Assembly (NCBI RefSeq): GCF_000308755.1
Contig: NZ_BAGF01000069.1
Span: 39,949 to 103,948 of the forward strand
Source of the DNA: Nocardia pneumoniae NBRC 100136
GTDB lineage: Bacteria > Actinomycetota > Actinomycetes > Mycobacteriales > Mycobacteriaceae
Length of the DNA: 64,000 nt
Reading direction: 5' to 3'
The position numbers were made by a program, and so were the translations under genes. The notes under the pieces were generated by a model. It was not told the DNA's origin. It saw only the letters and a list, made by a program, of their open reading frames with translations, and ran no database searches. Positions 29,463-38,370 of this stretch are shown piece after piece (the stretch's first letter is position 1; every line of letters begins with the position of its first letter).

Positions 29463-30277
29463 GCGAGTTCCTCCAAAGCCGCCCGCAGGCGGACGAGTAG
29501 GTCGCGGTCCGGCGGCTCCAGGCGGTCCGGGACGGGAACCGATGCGGTCGGCCGCCGGACTCTGCGCCGAGGAAGCCGACCGGGCACCCCCGCCGCGACA
29601 GGAATTGCCGGTTCCGGCTCGGCAGGTGTGACGGGTTCGGCGGGCAGTGGCGTCACGAGAGGCCGCTCGATCAGCCCCGCTTCGGTCAAATCCCGCACCG
29701 CCATCAGACAGCCATACGTGGTGCGGCCGAGTTCGCGGCCGATCCCCGCGATACTGCGCCGGGCATCGGCGGCGGCCAGCACCTCGGCTTGGCCGCCGGT
29801 GAGCATCACGCGCCGACGTCGGACCCGGCGCACGGGTACGACAGGGGCACTGTCGACCAGTTCCGCAGGCCACGGCCCCCATTCCGGATCGCCGCGCCGG
29901 GCGCACTCGTGAACGAGCGCACGCGGCGTGATGTGACAGACGGGGGCGAGCCAGTGTGGCGGCGCGGGCTGGAACTCCGGGACGGCGGGCGAGGCCAGTA
30001 GGAAGTAGGCGGCATCGAATACCGCCAGCAATGCCAGAGTTTCCAGCCGTGGCCGCCCCAGCACGCGGCCGGGGTCCCCGGCTCCGGCGCGCTGCCAGTC
30101 CTCGGCCGTGGCCACGCCCGCCTCGATCACCAACCGGTCCAGTCCGGTGGTGCGGCCGCAGTCGGCGGAGACGATCGCGCCCTCAGCGAGATGAAACGCG
30201 CCGTCCGCGGCGTGCAGCACGCCGGTGCGTCCTTCCTCTTCCAGTCGCCGCAATTCGACCGCGAGCTCAACACCCAT
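29459..30277 (-). CDS. DUF4388/PATAN-like protein with winged-helix segment, in the Roadblock operon
   Basis: A 272-residue protein. Residues about 8-45 (RRLEEEGRTGVLHAADGAFH and EGAIVSADCGRTTGL) resemble the glycine-patterned DUF4388/PATAN fold used for protein contacts in signalling. Residues about 155-205 (LTGGQAEVLAAADARRSIAG, then TTYGCLMAVRDLTEAGLIER) look like a winged helix. A Pro/Arg-rich linker leads to a C-terminal helix. The domain calls are by pattern only. ATG at 30277 lies within the end of the upstream Roadblock gene (11-base overlap). Likely an adaptor or regulator tied to the Roadblock proteins. Confidence 0.6.
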   Translation of the reverse strand: MGVELAVELRRLEEEGRTGVLHAADGAFHLAEGAIVSADCGRTTGLDRLVIEAGVATAEDWQRAGAGDPGRVLGRPRLETLALLAVFDAAYFLLASPAVPEFQPAPPHWLAPVCHITPRALVHECARRGDPEWGPWPAELVDSAPVVPVRRVRRRRVMLTGGQAEVLAAADARRSIAGIGRELGRTTYGCLMAVRDLTEAGLIERPLVTPLPAEPVTPAEPEPAIPVAAGVPGRLPRRRVRRPTASVPVPDRLEPPDRDLLVRLRAALEELA

Positions 30278-30659
30278 GACCGTCCTCAGCCAATTCGGCC
30301 AGAATTCCCCGGAGCTGGAATCGCGCCATCGCCAGATTCCCGGTGTCCTCGTCGAACAGCACGTGCACGAAAAGCCGTCCGTCGAAGTCGCCGTTCACCA
30401 GATTCAGCAAGTGATAACCACTGGTCCCGCAGACGATGATTTCGGTGACGTCGTCGCCGCCGGGTCCCGTGGACAGCGCCGGGCAGCCGAGCACCGCGCG
30501 CACCACGTCGGTGGTGGCCGCGGCGTCCTCGTGCTGGTCGACCAGCTCGTGCACCCCGGCCGCGGCGATCGCCAGGCCGCTCGCGCCGTCCACCAACGTC
30601 ACACTGCGCGCACCGGGAATGTCCATGATGCGTTTCAGACAGCCGTCAATACCGATCAC
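30267..30659 (-). CDS. Roadblock/LC7-domain protein A
   Basis: A 130-residue single-domain protein: MDIPGARSVTLVDGASGLAI, TEIIVCGTSGYHLLNLVNGD and FVHVLFDEDTGNLAMARFQL are the three strand-helix blocks of the fold. First gene of the unit. GTG start at 30659 gives the best N-terminus (MIGIDGCLKRIMDIPG). The upstream region holds an array of palindromes that probably controls the operon. Confidence 0.85.
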   Translation of the reverse strand: MIGIDGCLKRIMDIPGARSVTLVDGASGLAIAAAGVHELVDQHEDAAATTDVVRAVLGCPALSTGPGGDDVTEIIVCGTSGYHLLNLVNGDFDGRLFVHVLFDEDTGNLAMARFQLRGILAELAEDGHGC

Positions 30660-31080
30660 GCGCCACCACTTGTCATGTGCGGGTGTTTACGGGTTCCAGA
30701 CGCTACACACGACAGCGGAGTGCTGTACAGCAAATTCGGGAGAAATTTCCGGTAAAAAACGTTTGCCCTGGCTGGAGGGCAGAAATACCATTCGGTATTC
30801 AATACCTATTGGTATTCAATACCTTTCGGTTTTCCTTTCCGCCGACAGGCACGAGCAGGCGAATCCTTCGAACGGATGCTCCGCCGCTCCGGCTCACCGA
30901 CGCGCGACCTCGGCGACCTCACAAGACACGCGATATCAGCGGTGACGCAGCGGCTTTGGTACCTCGTTTCGCCGCTGGGCAGACCGCTGCGCACGGTGTC
31001 GTCACGCCTTGCAGCCATCACGTAGCAATCGAGCGGAGACTTGCCGCTGTACGCAGCCGACTCGGTACACCGGCCACGAT
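30660..31080. other. AT-richer regulatory region upstream of the Roadblock operon
   Basis: About 420 bases without a supported gene. It is noticeably richer in A and T than its surroundings, and contains the palindrome GCTGTACAGC (30722-30731) and the tandem GGTATTCAATACC sites described separately. The part nearest 31080 abuts the insertion-sequence remnant. Confidence 0.5.
30794..30823. promoter_or_regulatory. Two tandem 13-base palindromes (GGTATTCAATACC)
   Basis: GGTATTCAATACC occurs at 30794-30806 and, identically, at 30811-30823, a 17-base period. Each is a perfect palindrome around a central C. A degenerate half (ATACCATTC) precedes them and TTTCGGT follows. They stand 135-165 bases upstream of the first Roadblock gene, where cooperative operator sites would be expected. 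Confidence 0.6.
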
Positions 31081-31560
31081 CTAGCCTGTGTTTTGGAAGT
31101 GAGGTGGCTGGTGTGCGCCGCTGCGCGGCGCAGACGAGAGGATGGTTGAAAGGTGTTGTCGGCGTCGGTGTGTCGGTAGCCAGGTATGGGTGAGGTCTCC
31201 GGTATGCAGTTCAGCGACCAAACAGAACGAATACTGGAGACCTCGTGCCCAGCGTAGTAGTGGCGGGGCGAGCGGATCTGACCGATGCCCAGTGGGCGCG
31301 GCTGGAACCGCTGTTGCCTCGCGGGAAGAAGGCGGGTCGCCCGCCGATATGGAGCAAACGACAGCTCATCGACGGCATCCGGTGGCGGATCCGGTGTGGT
31401 ACTCCGTGGCGGGACGTGCCCGGACGCTACGGGTGCTGGCAGACGGTCTAGGGGCTGTTTCGCCGTTGGCAGCGCGCGGGAGTGTGGGTGTGGATCTGGA
31501 AGATGCTGCAGGCGTTCGCCGACGCGGCCGGGAAGATCCGGGCTGATGTCACTGACGCGT
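31081..31560 (+). mobile_element. Remnant of an IS5-type insertion sequence
   Basis: The left end probably starts near 31082 (AGCCTGTGTTTTGGAAGT, which resembles ends I associate with actinobacterial IS elements). A GC hairpin (GCGCCGC-TGC-GCGGCGC, 31115-31131) and a 14-base inverted repeat with one mismatch (31192-31205 / 31231-31244) precede the transposase start. Transposase homology stops near 31555 and no matching right end was found before the leucine-rich-repeat gene begins, so the right half has been deleted. Confidence 0.65.
31245..31560 (+). pseudogene. Truncated IS5-family transposase with an internal amber codon
   Basis: GTG at 31245 opens LTDAQWARLEPLLPRGKKAG, then RPPIWSKRQLIDGIRWRIRC and GTPWRDVPGRYGCWQTV, the usual DUF4096-type N-terminal part. 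TAG at 31449-31451 replaces what is normally a Tyr codon (WQTV-Y-GLFRRWQ). The same frame resumes with GLFRRWQRAGVWVWIWKMLQ and AFADAAGKIR, then loses homology near 31555. No DDE catalytic residues remain. Non-functional. Confidence 0.85.
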
Positions 31561-31634
31561 CGATGCAGAGTCGCCCGCGTCCCGCTCCCGGCTCGACACC
31601 TCACGTCTACGCCACGCGCATCTCTGTCGGCGGG

Positions 31635-33779
31635 TCAGGGGCCGGAAGGGTCGATGAGGCGGCACGCACGTTCCTGGGCCTCACGGATTTTCTCCGTGTG
31701 AATTTCCCGGCGACGTTCTCGGAAATCTCTGTTCTGGATGTGCACAGTCAACCATGCCGGATTGTCTTCGTCCGGCGCTGAATCGTCTTCCTCCTGGATC
31801 GGCTCGTCGAGATCTTCTAGTTGGTTCAGCTCGAGATTGGTGAGAAAGGTGACGACCTCCGGGCGGGTATCGGGCGCTGACACGATGTCGCCAAGGGTGC
31901 GGGTCGGAAATCCGCAGAAGTACCGTGCCCCGTGGTATTCGTCGACGATGCCGAGAGAAATCGAGTCGAGGCTGGGAAAGGACTCCTCATCGATCACTTC
32001 GGGTGGCAGCGCGCTGCGAGTGCTTCTCTTGCGGGCGTTCCAGCAGTCCTGTTCGAGGTCGAGTTCGAGTAGCCGGACGGCTGCGCGGGAGGTGGCCAGC
32101 GCGATCAGTCCGTCGTCTCCGATGATGTTGTCGTGCAGGTCGAGTTCCCACAACTGTGGCAGTACCGGCCACGAGGCCAAGGCCGTCGCGCCGCGCGACC
32201 CGACGCTGTTGTACGCCAGCGACACACTGCTCAGGTGGGGGGCCGTCGTGCCCGTGAGAACTTCGATATCGTCGTCGCCGATTCCGCATTCGACGAGGTT
32301 CAAGGTTCGCAATGTGTGCCACACGGCCGAGGTGTGCATGGTGTCGGGCCAGCGGCCCATGGGATTCCAGGACAGGTCCAGGGTCTCGAGTTGCTGGAGT
32401 AGTTCCGACCTCATCAGCGCCGTGAGCCCGTCCACACTCAGTCCTGTGGCTGCCACGTTGAGGTACTTCAGATTCGTGGAATTGTCCGACCTGGCCCACG
32501 CCATGAGTCCTCTGTCGCCGATCGGTTGGACCGTGTGGCGACCGTAATACGGCGAACCGCCTTTGATTCCGCTGAGGTCGAGGTGCTCCAGTACCGGCAT
32601 CGTGACATTGGTTGCCAGGTGCTGTGCGCCTGTTTCGCTGAGATAGTTACCGCTGAGGTCGAGGTAGCGCAGGTGCGGAAACTCCGCTATCTCGGAGAAT
32701 GTCGTTGCGGTCGCATCTGTGCCGACAAGATCGACGAGCACCAGCTTCTCGATGCGGTCTCTGTTGATCCCGCTGAGGAAGTGTGCAATTCCCGTGTCAC
32801 CGATAGGCAACTGTTCGAGGTGCACCTCGGTGAGTTGTTGCAGAATGCCGCTCGCAGCGATGGCGCTCGATCCGCGAGTGCCCAAACCTTCGCGGTATTC
32901 ATTCTGTTCGGTTCCCAGTATTGCCAGGCTGCGAAGGTTCGCGAGGTCGGCGTGTGTGAAGAAGGTCTCGCAAGCGTCGTCGTCTTCGTCGACAATGTTG
33001 TCGCAGTGCAGTATGGGCCACGGCCCCTCCCTGTTCTGGCTACTGCAGAATCGGATTCCCAGCCGGTCGAGTTGGGCGAGGGCGGCGCAGTCGGCGAGTG
33101 CTCGCGCCTCCGCGGGATTGGTGACCGTCACCTCGGCCGAGCGCAGGTCCGGCACAAGGCCCGCATGGATCAGGTGAATCAGATGCGGTGCCCGCATTTC
33201 GGCGTGCCGCAAACGCAATGGCTGCCCGGCAGGGGGCCGGAATGATGGGTTGTCCGAATCCCCCACATGGCCTCGAAGTTCCCGCAGGGTCAACGACTCG
33301 ATTCGGGCGAGAGCATCGTGGTTCGCGATTTCGGCCAGTGAATCCCGGTCGTCGATGTTGAGCCGAAGTGTCCGCAGATTCTCCCAGAGGTCGAATCCGT
33401 CGACCAACGCATTGAGAGAATCGAACGCGTCCCAGCGATAATCGAATGCGTTCCAGCTGATATCGAGATGCGTCACGCCGCGCACCTCCGGATGGGAGCG
33501 CGGATCGGGCAGGACCGGATCGAGCATGCCGAGGCCCTCCGACCGCACGGTTAATGACCGGACCAGCGACCACGTCGGCTTCGTGAAGTCGGCATCGAGC
33601 TCGCGCAGCCACGACGCCGGCGCCTCCCGCACGGCGTCCGGCCACGAGGCGAGTCGATCGTCGCACAACGAGACGAGATCGTCGGGGTAGTCCGCCATGC
33701 CCAGCGTCGCGCACAACGATCGAAAGGCGAGTTTGCTTGGCGGGCCGTCCAGCAGCCGCTCGATCTCGAAATCGATCAC
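31635..33779 (-). CDS. Leucine-rich-repeat protein, 714 residues
   Basis: Large cytoplasmic-looking protein without signal peptide or membrane helix. Ribonuclease-inhibitor-type repeats run from about residue 95 to 560, for example LRYLDLSGNYLSETGAQHLA, LETLDLSWNPMGRWPDTM and LWELDLHDNIIGDDGLIALA, forming a horseshoe for protein binding. The first 90 residues and the acidic, charged tail (EEDDSAPDEDNP, then RRREIHTEKIREAQERAC) are outside the repeats. Codon usage is less GC-biased than in neighbours. Together with the adjacent IS remnant this suggests acquisition. GTG at 33779 is the apparent start, with a weak ribosome site. The target is unknown. Confidence 0.85.
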   Translation of the reverse strand: MIDFEIERLLDGPPSKLAFRSLCATLGMADYPDDLVSLCDDRLASWPDAVREAPASWLRELDADFTKPTWSLVRSLTVRSEGLGMLDPVLPDPRSHPEVRGVTHLDISWNAFDYRWDAFDSLNALVDGFDLWENLRTLRLNIDDRDSLAEIANHDALARIESLTLRELRGHVGDSDNPSFRPPAGQPLRLRHAEMRAPHLIHLIHAGLVPDLRSAEVTVTNPAEARALADCAALAQLDRLGIRFCSSQNREGPWPILHCDNIVDEDDDACETFFTHADLANLRSLAILGTEQNEYREGLGTRGSSAIAASGILQQLTEVHLEQLPIGDTGIAHFLSGINRDRIEKLVLVDLVGTDATATTFSEIAEFPHLRYLDLSGNYLSETGAQHLATNVTMPVLEHLDLSGIKGGSPYYGRHTVQPIGDRGLMAWARSDNSTNLKYLNVAATGLSVDGLTALMRSELLQQLETLDLSWNPMGRWPDTMHTSAVWHTLRTLNLVECGIGDDDIEVLTGTTAPHLSSVSLAYNSVGSRGATALASWPVLPQLWELDLHDNIIGDDGLIALATSRAAVRLLELDLEQDCWNARKRSTRSALPPEVIDEESFPSLDSISLGIVDEYHGARYFCGFPTRTLGDIVSAPDTRPEVVTFLTNLELNQLEDLDEPIQEEDDSAPDEDNPAWLTVHIQNRDFRERRREIHTEKIREAQERACRLIDPSGP

Positions 33780-34109
33780 AATCGAAACCTACCAACAGCC
33801 TCGGTTTCGGTGCCCAACACCACCGCGGATACCAGAACACCAATATCCGGTCTGCGGGATCTGCTGGACGCTCGAAAAGTCTTCTGGGCATACCGCCAGG
33901 GTGACTCAGCGCTCGACCGCCAGGCAATCGATCTTCCCCTGAAGACGAGCTACTCCCATGTGGCATTCGGCCGGTCGAGTTCCGCGCCCACTTGTGAAAC
34001 ACAGCGTAGTCGCGGTCCACCGCAGCAGACCCTTCCCTCCGAACGGCCAAATGATCCCAGCTGGCATGGAGTCGGTGCAGGACAGAGGCCCGTAAACGAG
34101 CGCAGGCCG
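33780..34109. other. 330-base region with a doubtful short frame
   Basis: A plus-strand frame from GTG at 33810 reads plausibly for about 55 codons (SGLRDLLDARKVFWAYRQGD) but then degenerates into low-quality sequence that overlaps the next gene on the other strand. It could be the head of a broken gene. I do not call it a CDS. Nothing else was seen. Confidence 0.35.
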
Positions 34110-34448
34110 TCAGCCGCCCGTGATGCCGGTGGAAAGTTTGACCACGACCTTGTCGTTGCTGACTTCCTGCACCGTAACGGTGCGCCCCTCCGCGGACTGG
34201 GTTTCCCCGACCGGAACGGTGACCTCCTGACCGCCCACCGATAGCGTGACCAGATTGCCGTTCACCGCCACGAGTTTCGCCTCGATGCCCAGGATGCTGG
34301 CTTTGGCGTCCACACCGCGGGCGAACGTGACCGTGCAACCACTCACCGCGCAGTCGGTCTTCGTGCCCTGCCCTTCCGCCGTGCAGGCCGCCCCGAGCGC
34401 GGCCGACAAGATGAACAGGGACACAGCGACGAGCCGACGAACAGACAC
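34110..34448 (-). CDS. Small secreted lipoprotein of unknown function
   Basis: A 112-residue protein. GTG at 34448 opens a lipoprotein signal (RRLVAVSLFILSAALGAAC, lipid Cys near residue 22). The mature part is a small beta-rich domain with a Cys pair (DCAVSGCTVTF) and alternating valines (VTLSVGGQEVTVPVGETQ, NDKVVVKLS). It follows the VWA gene on the same strand after 65 bases and may belong to that unit. No family recognised. Confidence 0.7.
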   Translation of the reverse strand: MSVRRLVAVSLFILSAALGAACTAEGQGTKTDCAVSGCTVTFARGVDAKASILGIEAKLVAVNGNLVTLSVGGQEVTVPVGETQSAEGRTVTVQEVSNDKVVVKLSTGITGG

Positions 34449-34513
34449 GCGACGAGTGTAGAGGCAACGGGCAACGCCGTCCGGCATCTGGCCGTAATCC
34501 CTTGCGAGGTCCG

Positions 34514-36466
34514 TCAGCCGCGTCTGCCGCGCAAGTAGTCGCTCACCACGGCGGCGCCCAAACCGTCGAGGTCCGGTGCGACGACGCGGCCGCCGCTGCG
34601 GCGGGCCATCAGGTCGACGAACGCGGCCAGCCTCTGGTTGTCGCCGAGCATGAACACCGTTACCGACGCGCCCAGTTTGGCCAAGGCGTCGACCTGGGCC
34701 ATCGTCGCGGCCAGGGTGCGCGACTCGGGCGGCCAGTTGAAGTACGCCTCGCCGTCCGGCTCCAGATGGGCCGTGGGCTCGCCGTCGGTGACGACGAGCA
34801 CGACGGGCACGGCGTCCGGATGCCTGCGCAGGTGCGCCGCGGCGAGCAGCAGTGCGTGGTGCAGATTGGTGCCTTGCTCCCACACCCCTTCCAGCGCGGT
34901 CAGTTCCCCGATGTCGACCGTCGTGGCATACCGGCCGAACGTGATCACGCTCAGCGCGTCGGAACGAAACCGGGTGCCGATCAAGTGGTGCAGGGCGAGG
35001 GCGGTGCGCTTCATCGGCACCCATCTGCCGTCCTGCACCATCGACCAGGACGTGTCGACGCACAGCGCCACCGCCGCCCTCGATCGCTGCTCGGTTTCCA
35101 TGATCTCCACGTCGGAAACGTCCAGCGCCACTCGGCGACTGCCCGCCGACGCCGAGCGCAGCACGGCGTTGCGCACGGTCCTCGGCACGTCCCACGGTTC
35201 GGTGTCGCCGAAGCGCCACGCTCGCGCCGCACCGGTCGGCTCACCGGCCGCACCGGCCAAGGCCGTGTCCCGCTCGCCGCGCCGAGACCGCAACCGCCCG
35301 ACGACATCTCGCAGCGCCACCTCGCCGAGTCGTCGTAAAGCCTTGGGCGTCAATCGGAGCGAGCCGTCTTGCGCGCGTTCGAACAGACCTTGCCCGCGCA
35401 GTTCCCGCTCCAGCTCGGCGAGTCGGCCCGCGTCCACCCTTGCCTCGTCGCCGAGATGACGGGCCAAGGCGTCCAGGTCGATGTCTTCCAACCTGGCACC
35501 GGGGTAGGACTGGGCGAGCTGCTCGGCGAGCGCGTCCAGTTCGGCGAGGTCCTGCAGGGCCTGCGCGCCCGCACCGAGCCCCAACGGGTCCTCGCCGCGG
35601 AACCGCCGCCCGGAGACCCAGTCCTCCCCTGGACGCAACGCCCGCAGATTCGCGTCCAGCGCGGCGACCTGCTCGGCGATCCTCGGGTCGCCGAACGCCT
35701 GGCCGATCAGCTCGGTCAGCTCCGCCCGCTGCTGCTCGGACATCGAGTTCATCATGCGTTGCGCGGCGGCGGCGCGGGCGGCGAGCGCGTCGATCAGTTC
35801 CTCGGTGTCGCGCGGGTTCTCGGGGAAGAAGTCGCCGTGCTCGGCCATGAAATCGGCGAACCGCCGCTCGGTGTTCTCGCCTCGCGCATGGGCCGCGAGC
35901 AGGTCGTTGAGGTCGGCCATCATGCGTCCGACCCGCTCGACGTCCTCGGGCGTGGTGTTCCGCAGCGCCTGCTTCATGCCCTGGAAACGGGATTCCAGCA
36001 GTTCCCTGCCGAGCAGGTCGCGGATCTTCTGGTAGTTCTCCCGGCCGGTTTCCGATCGCCATGGGTAGTCGGCGAGTTCGTTGACGGCGGCGGCCGTGCT
36101 GGACGGCAATGCGTCCAGCTGGGCTTCGGCGAACCTGGCGTCATCGGATGGATCGGGGAACAGGGCGCCGCGCTCGGCGTCCAATGCCTCGTTCAGCAAT
36201 TCGCGGACCTGCTGCAACGTTCCGTCCAGCCGGTGCCGCCGGGAGATCTCCGACCGGCGCTGCCACACCCGGCGGGTCAGTTCCTCCAGCCCGGGCATCG
36301 TGCTGGTGCCGCGCCGCAACAGCTCCTGCAATGCGCTGCGCGGCGAACTGCCCTCCATCACGTCGCGTCCGATCCGGTCCAGCGCCTCGCGCAGATCCAG
36401 CGGAGGCGCCAGCGGATCGGGCCCGTCGTGATAGGGCCCGTAGGAGTAGCGATCGGCGGAGGTCAC
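34514..36466 (-). CDS. VWA-domain protein partnered with a MoxR-type ATPase
   Basis: A 650-residue protein. The C-terminal von Willebrand A domain has a complete metal site: CVDTSWSM, then the downstream Thr in WEQGTNLHHAL and the Asp in VLVVTDGEPT. The long N-terminal part is charged and helical (about residues 30-330). MoxR-VWA pairs work as metallo-chaperones or protein-complex remodellers. M. tuberculosis Rv0958-Rv0959 has the same pairing. GTG at 36466 (MTSADRYSYGPYHDGP) lies 19 bases after the ATPase stop with GCGAGG upstream. Client unknown. Confidence 0.88.
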   Translation of the reverse strand: MTSADRYSYGPYHDGPDPLAPPLDLREALDRIGRDVMEGSSPRSALQELLRRGTSTMPGLEELTRRVWQRRSEISRRHRLDGTLQQVRELLNEALDAERGALFPDPSDDARFAEAQLDALPSSTAAAVNELADYPWRSETGRENYQKIRDLLGRELLESRFQGMKQALRNTTPEDVERVGRMMADLNDLLAAHARGENTERRFADFMAEHGDFFPENPRDTEELIDALAARAAAAQRMMNSMSEQQRAELTELIGQAFGDPRIAEQVAALDANLRALRPGEDWVSGRRFRGEDPLGLGAGAQALQDLAELDALAEQLAQSYPGARLEDIDLDALARHLGDEARVDAGRLAELERELRGQGLFERAQDGSLRLTPKALRRLGEVALRDVVGRLRSRRGERDTALAGAAGEPTGAARAWRFGDTEPWDVPRTVRNAVLRSASAGSRRVALDVSDVEIMETEQRSRAAVALCVDTSWSMVQDGRWVPMKRTALALHHLIGTRFRSDALSVITFGRYATTVDIGELTALEGVWEQGTNLHHALLLAAAHLRRHPDAVPVVLVVTDGEPTAHLEPDGEAYFNWPPESRTLAATMAQVDALAKLGASVTVFMLGDNQRLAAFVDLMARRSGGRVVAPDLDGLGAAVVSDYLRGRRG

Positions 36467-36485
36467 GATGCCTCGCTGGGAGTGG

Positions 36486-37880
36486 TCATCGCCCGTACAC
36501 CGCCATGCCGTCGTCGGAGTCCTTGGCGATCTGGCGGGCCAGATACAGGGCCTCCAAAGCGAATTCGACGGCCGAGGCGATGCGCGGCGGCGGATCGGTG
36601 GCTGCGACGCCGAGCCGGCCTGCGACCTCGTGCAGGACGGGTAGCTCGGGCAACGCGGACAGGACCTCCTCGCCGGGCACGCGTTCACCGGTGGTGACCA
36701 GGTGACCGTCGCCGACCGCCTCGGCCAACGGCCGCAGATTCAGTCCGCCGAGCAGCGCCCGCGCGGTCTCGGCGAACGAGCGACGCAGCAGATGCGTGAG
36801 ATGTTCCTGCTCCCGGCCCTCTTCGCCGGACTCGAACTCCAGCTTGCCGCGCAACACCGCGGGCACCGATTCCAAGTCGACGGGACGGGCGACGGCGGGT
36901 CGCTCGCCGGTCACCGCGGATCTGCGCAGCGCGGCGGCGGCCACCGTCTCGGCCGCGGCGACCGCGAACCGCGCGGACACTCCGGACCGCTGGTCGATCG
37001 CGGACGATTCGCGCAGTTGCCGCACGAACCTGGCCAGCACCTCGATCAGTGGATCCCCCACCTCGGCCACCAGGTCGGCCTCTTGACGCACGAGGGCCAC
37101 CTCGGCCTCCACGCTGAGTGGATAGTGGGTGCGAATCTCCGCGCCGAACCGGTCCTTCAGCGGCGTGATGATCCGGCCGCGGTTGGTGTAGTCCTCCGGG
37201 TTGGCGGTCGCGACGAGCAGCACGTCCAGCGGCAGGCGCAGGGTGTAGCCCCGGACCTGGATATCGCGTTCCTCCATCACGTTCAGCAGCGCGACCTGGA
37301 TGCGTTCGGCGAGGTCGGGCAGCTCGTTGATCGCGACTATGCCGCGATGGGCGCGCGGCACGAGCCCGAAATGGATGGTCTCCGGATCGCCGAGACTGCG
37401 TCCCTCGGCCACTTTGACCGGGTCGACGTCACCGATCAGGTCACCGACGGACGTGTCCGGTGTCGCGAGCTTCTCCGCATACCGCTCCGACCGGTGCCGC
37501 CACGCGACGGGTAGGTCGTCGCCCAACTCGGCCGCCAGCCGACGCCCTTGCGGGCTGATCGGCTCGAGCGGGTGCTCGCCGAGTTCGGCGCCCGCGATCA
37601 CCGGCGTCCACTCGTCGAGCAGGCCGACCAGCGTGCGCAGCAGCCGGGTCTTGCCCTGACCGCGCTCCCCCAGCAGCACGACATCGTGCCCGGCCAGCAA
37701 AGCGCGCTCCAACTGCGGCACCACGGTCCGGTCGAAGCCGACGATGCCGGGCCACGGCTCGCCGCCGGAACCCAAGAGCGCCAGCAGGTTCTCGCGAATC
37801 TCGGTCTTCACCCCACGCGGCAGATAACCGGCCGAGCGCAGCTCGCCCGCGGTCGTGGGCAGGTGTGCGGGAACTTTCAC
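36486..37880 (-). CDS. MoxR/magnesium-chelatase-type AAA+ ATPase
   Basis: A 464-residue ATPase. Walker A is GERGQGKT (near residues 71-78), Walker B IVAINELPDL with the adjacent acidic residue, sensor-1 VLLVATANPED, and an arginine-finger region LKDRFGAEIRTH, followed by an all-helical lid. Like M. tuberculosis Rv0958 it precedes a VWA protein, and the two are expected to form one chaperone-like complex. ATG at 37880. The upstream 219 bases contain no gene. Confidence 0.9.
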   Translation of the reverse strand: MKVPAHLPTTAGELRSAGYLPRGVKTEIRENLLALLGSGGEPWPGIVGFDRTVVPQLERALLAGHDVVLLGERGQGKTRLLRTLVGLLDEWTPVIAGAELGEHPLEPISPQGRRLAAELGDDLPVAWRHRSERYAEKLATPDTSVGDLIGDVDPVKVAEGRSLGDPETIHFGLVPRAHRGIVAINELPDLAERIQVALLNVMEERDIQVRGYTLRLPLDVLLVATANPEDYTNRGRIITPLKDRFGAEIRTHYPLSVEAEVALVRQEADLVAEVGDPLIEVLARFVRQLRESSAIDQRSGVSARFAVAAAETVAAAALRRSAVTGERPAVARPVDLESVPAVLRGKLEFESGEEGREQEHLTHLLRRSFAETARALLGGLNLRPLAEAVGDGHLVTTGERVPGEEVLSALPELPVLHEVAGRLGVAATDPPPRIASAVEFALEALYLARQIAKDSDDGMAVYGR

Positions 37881-38047
37881 GAATTCGACGCTACGTGCAT
37901 TCGGCGATCAGGTCGATGTGGAACTTCTCGAGGAAACATGCCCGAAAAAATGTTGACAGCCCGGCTCTGAGCAGCTTCGCCTTGTCCGGACGACCAGGAC
38001 AGCACCCGGAGCCATGTGATTCGACGCCCGCGGCCACCTTGTTCATA

Positions 38048-38063
38048 ATACGGTCGGACGTAT
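38048..38063. promoter_or_regulatory. TetR-like operator in front of the DUF3237 remnant
   Basis: ATACG and CGTAT arms around six bases (38048-38063), with further imperfect symmetry inside, immediately before a -10-like TATGCT. No TetR gene is adjacent, so the regulator has been lost or lies elsewhere. Confidence 0.4.
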
Positions 38064-38099
38064 GCTTAGATAACAGTGGGTCGATCGGAAGGACGCTCC

Positions 38100-38305
38100 A
38101 TGGAACGTCGGCGCATGTTCGCACTGGCCCAAGCCCTGGCCATTGCGAAGAATCCCAGGTCGACCCGTCGCGCTACTACTTCCGGACGACCCCGCTGTTC
38201 GAAACCGGTTCGAGCCGGTACTCCTGGCTCAACGACAGCGTCTGCGTCGGTTCGGGATACGTGGTGGACGGTGGCGTCGCCTACCACGTCGAGCAGGTGC
38301 TGTAG
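38100..38305 (+). pseudogene. Deleted DUF3237-family gene
   Basis: ATG at 38100 with GGAAGGA upstream opens MERRRMFALAQALAIAKNP, then the frame breaks. From 38159, in another frame, the conserved DUF3237 C-terminus appears: VDPSRYYFRTTPLFETGSSR, then YSWLNDS and a final YHVEQVL before the stop. Intact family members are about 150 residues, so some 80 residues of the middle are missing. The promoter-operator region still looks intact. Confidence 0.75.
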
Positions 38306-38370
38306 CGGCGACTCGCGGCGAGCGATCCGAAGCGGATCACCCGCACACGGGCCTTCGGAAGCTGGTTGAG

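Noticed and set aside
33810..34244. Plus-strand frame of about 144 codons beside the LRR gene
   Set aside because: Plausible for about 55 codons only, then overlaps the lipoprotein gene on the other strand. No start context and no domain.
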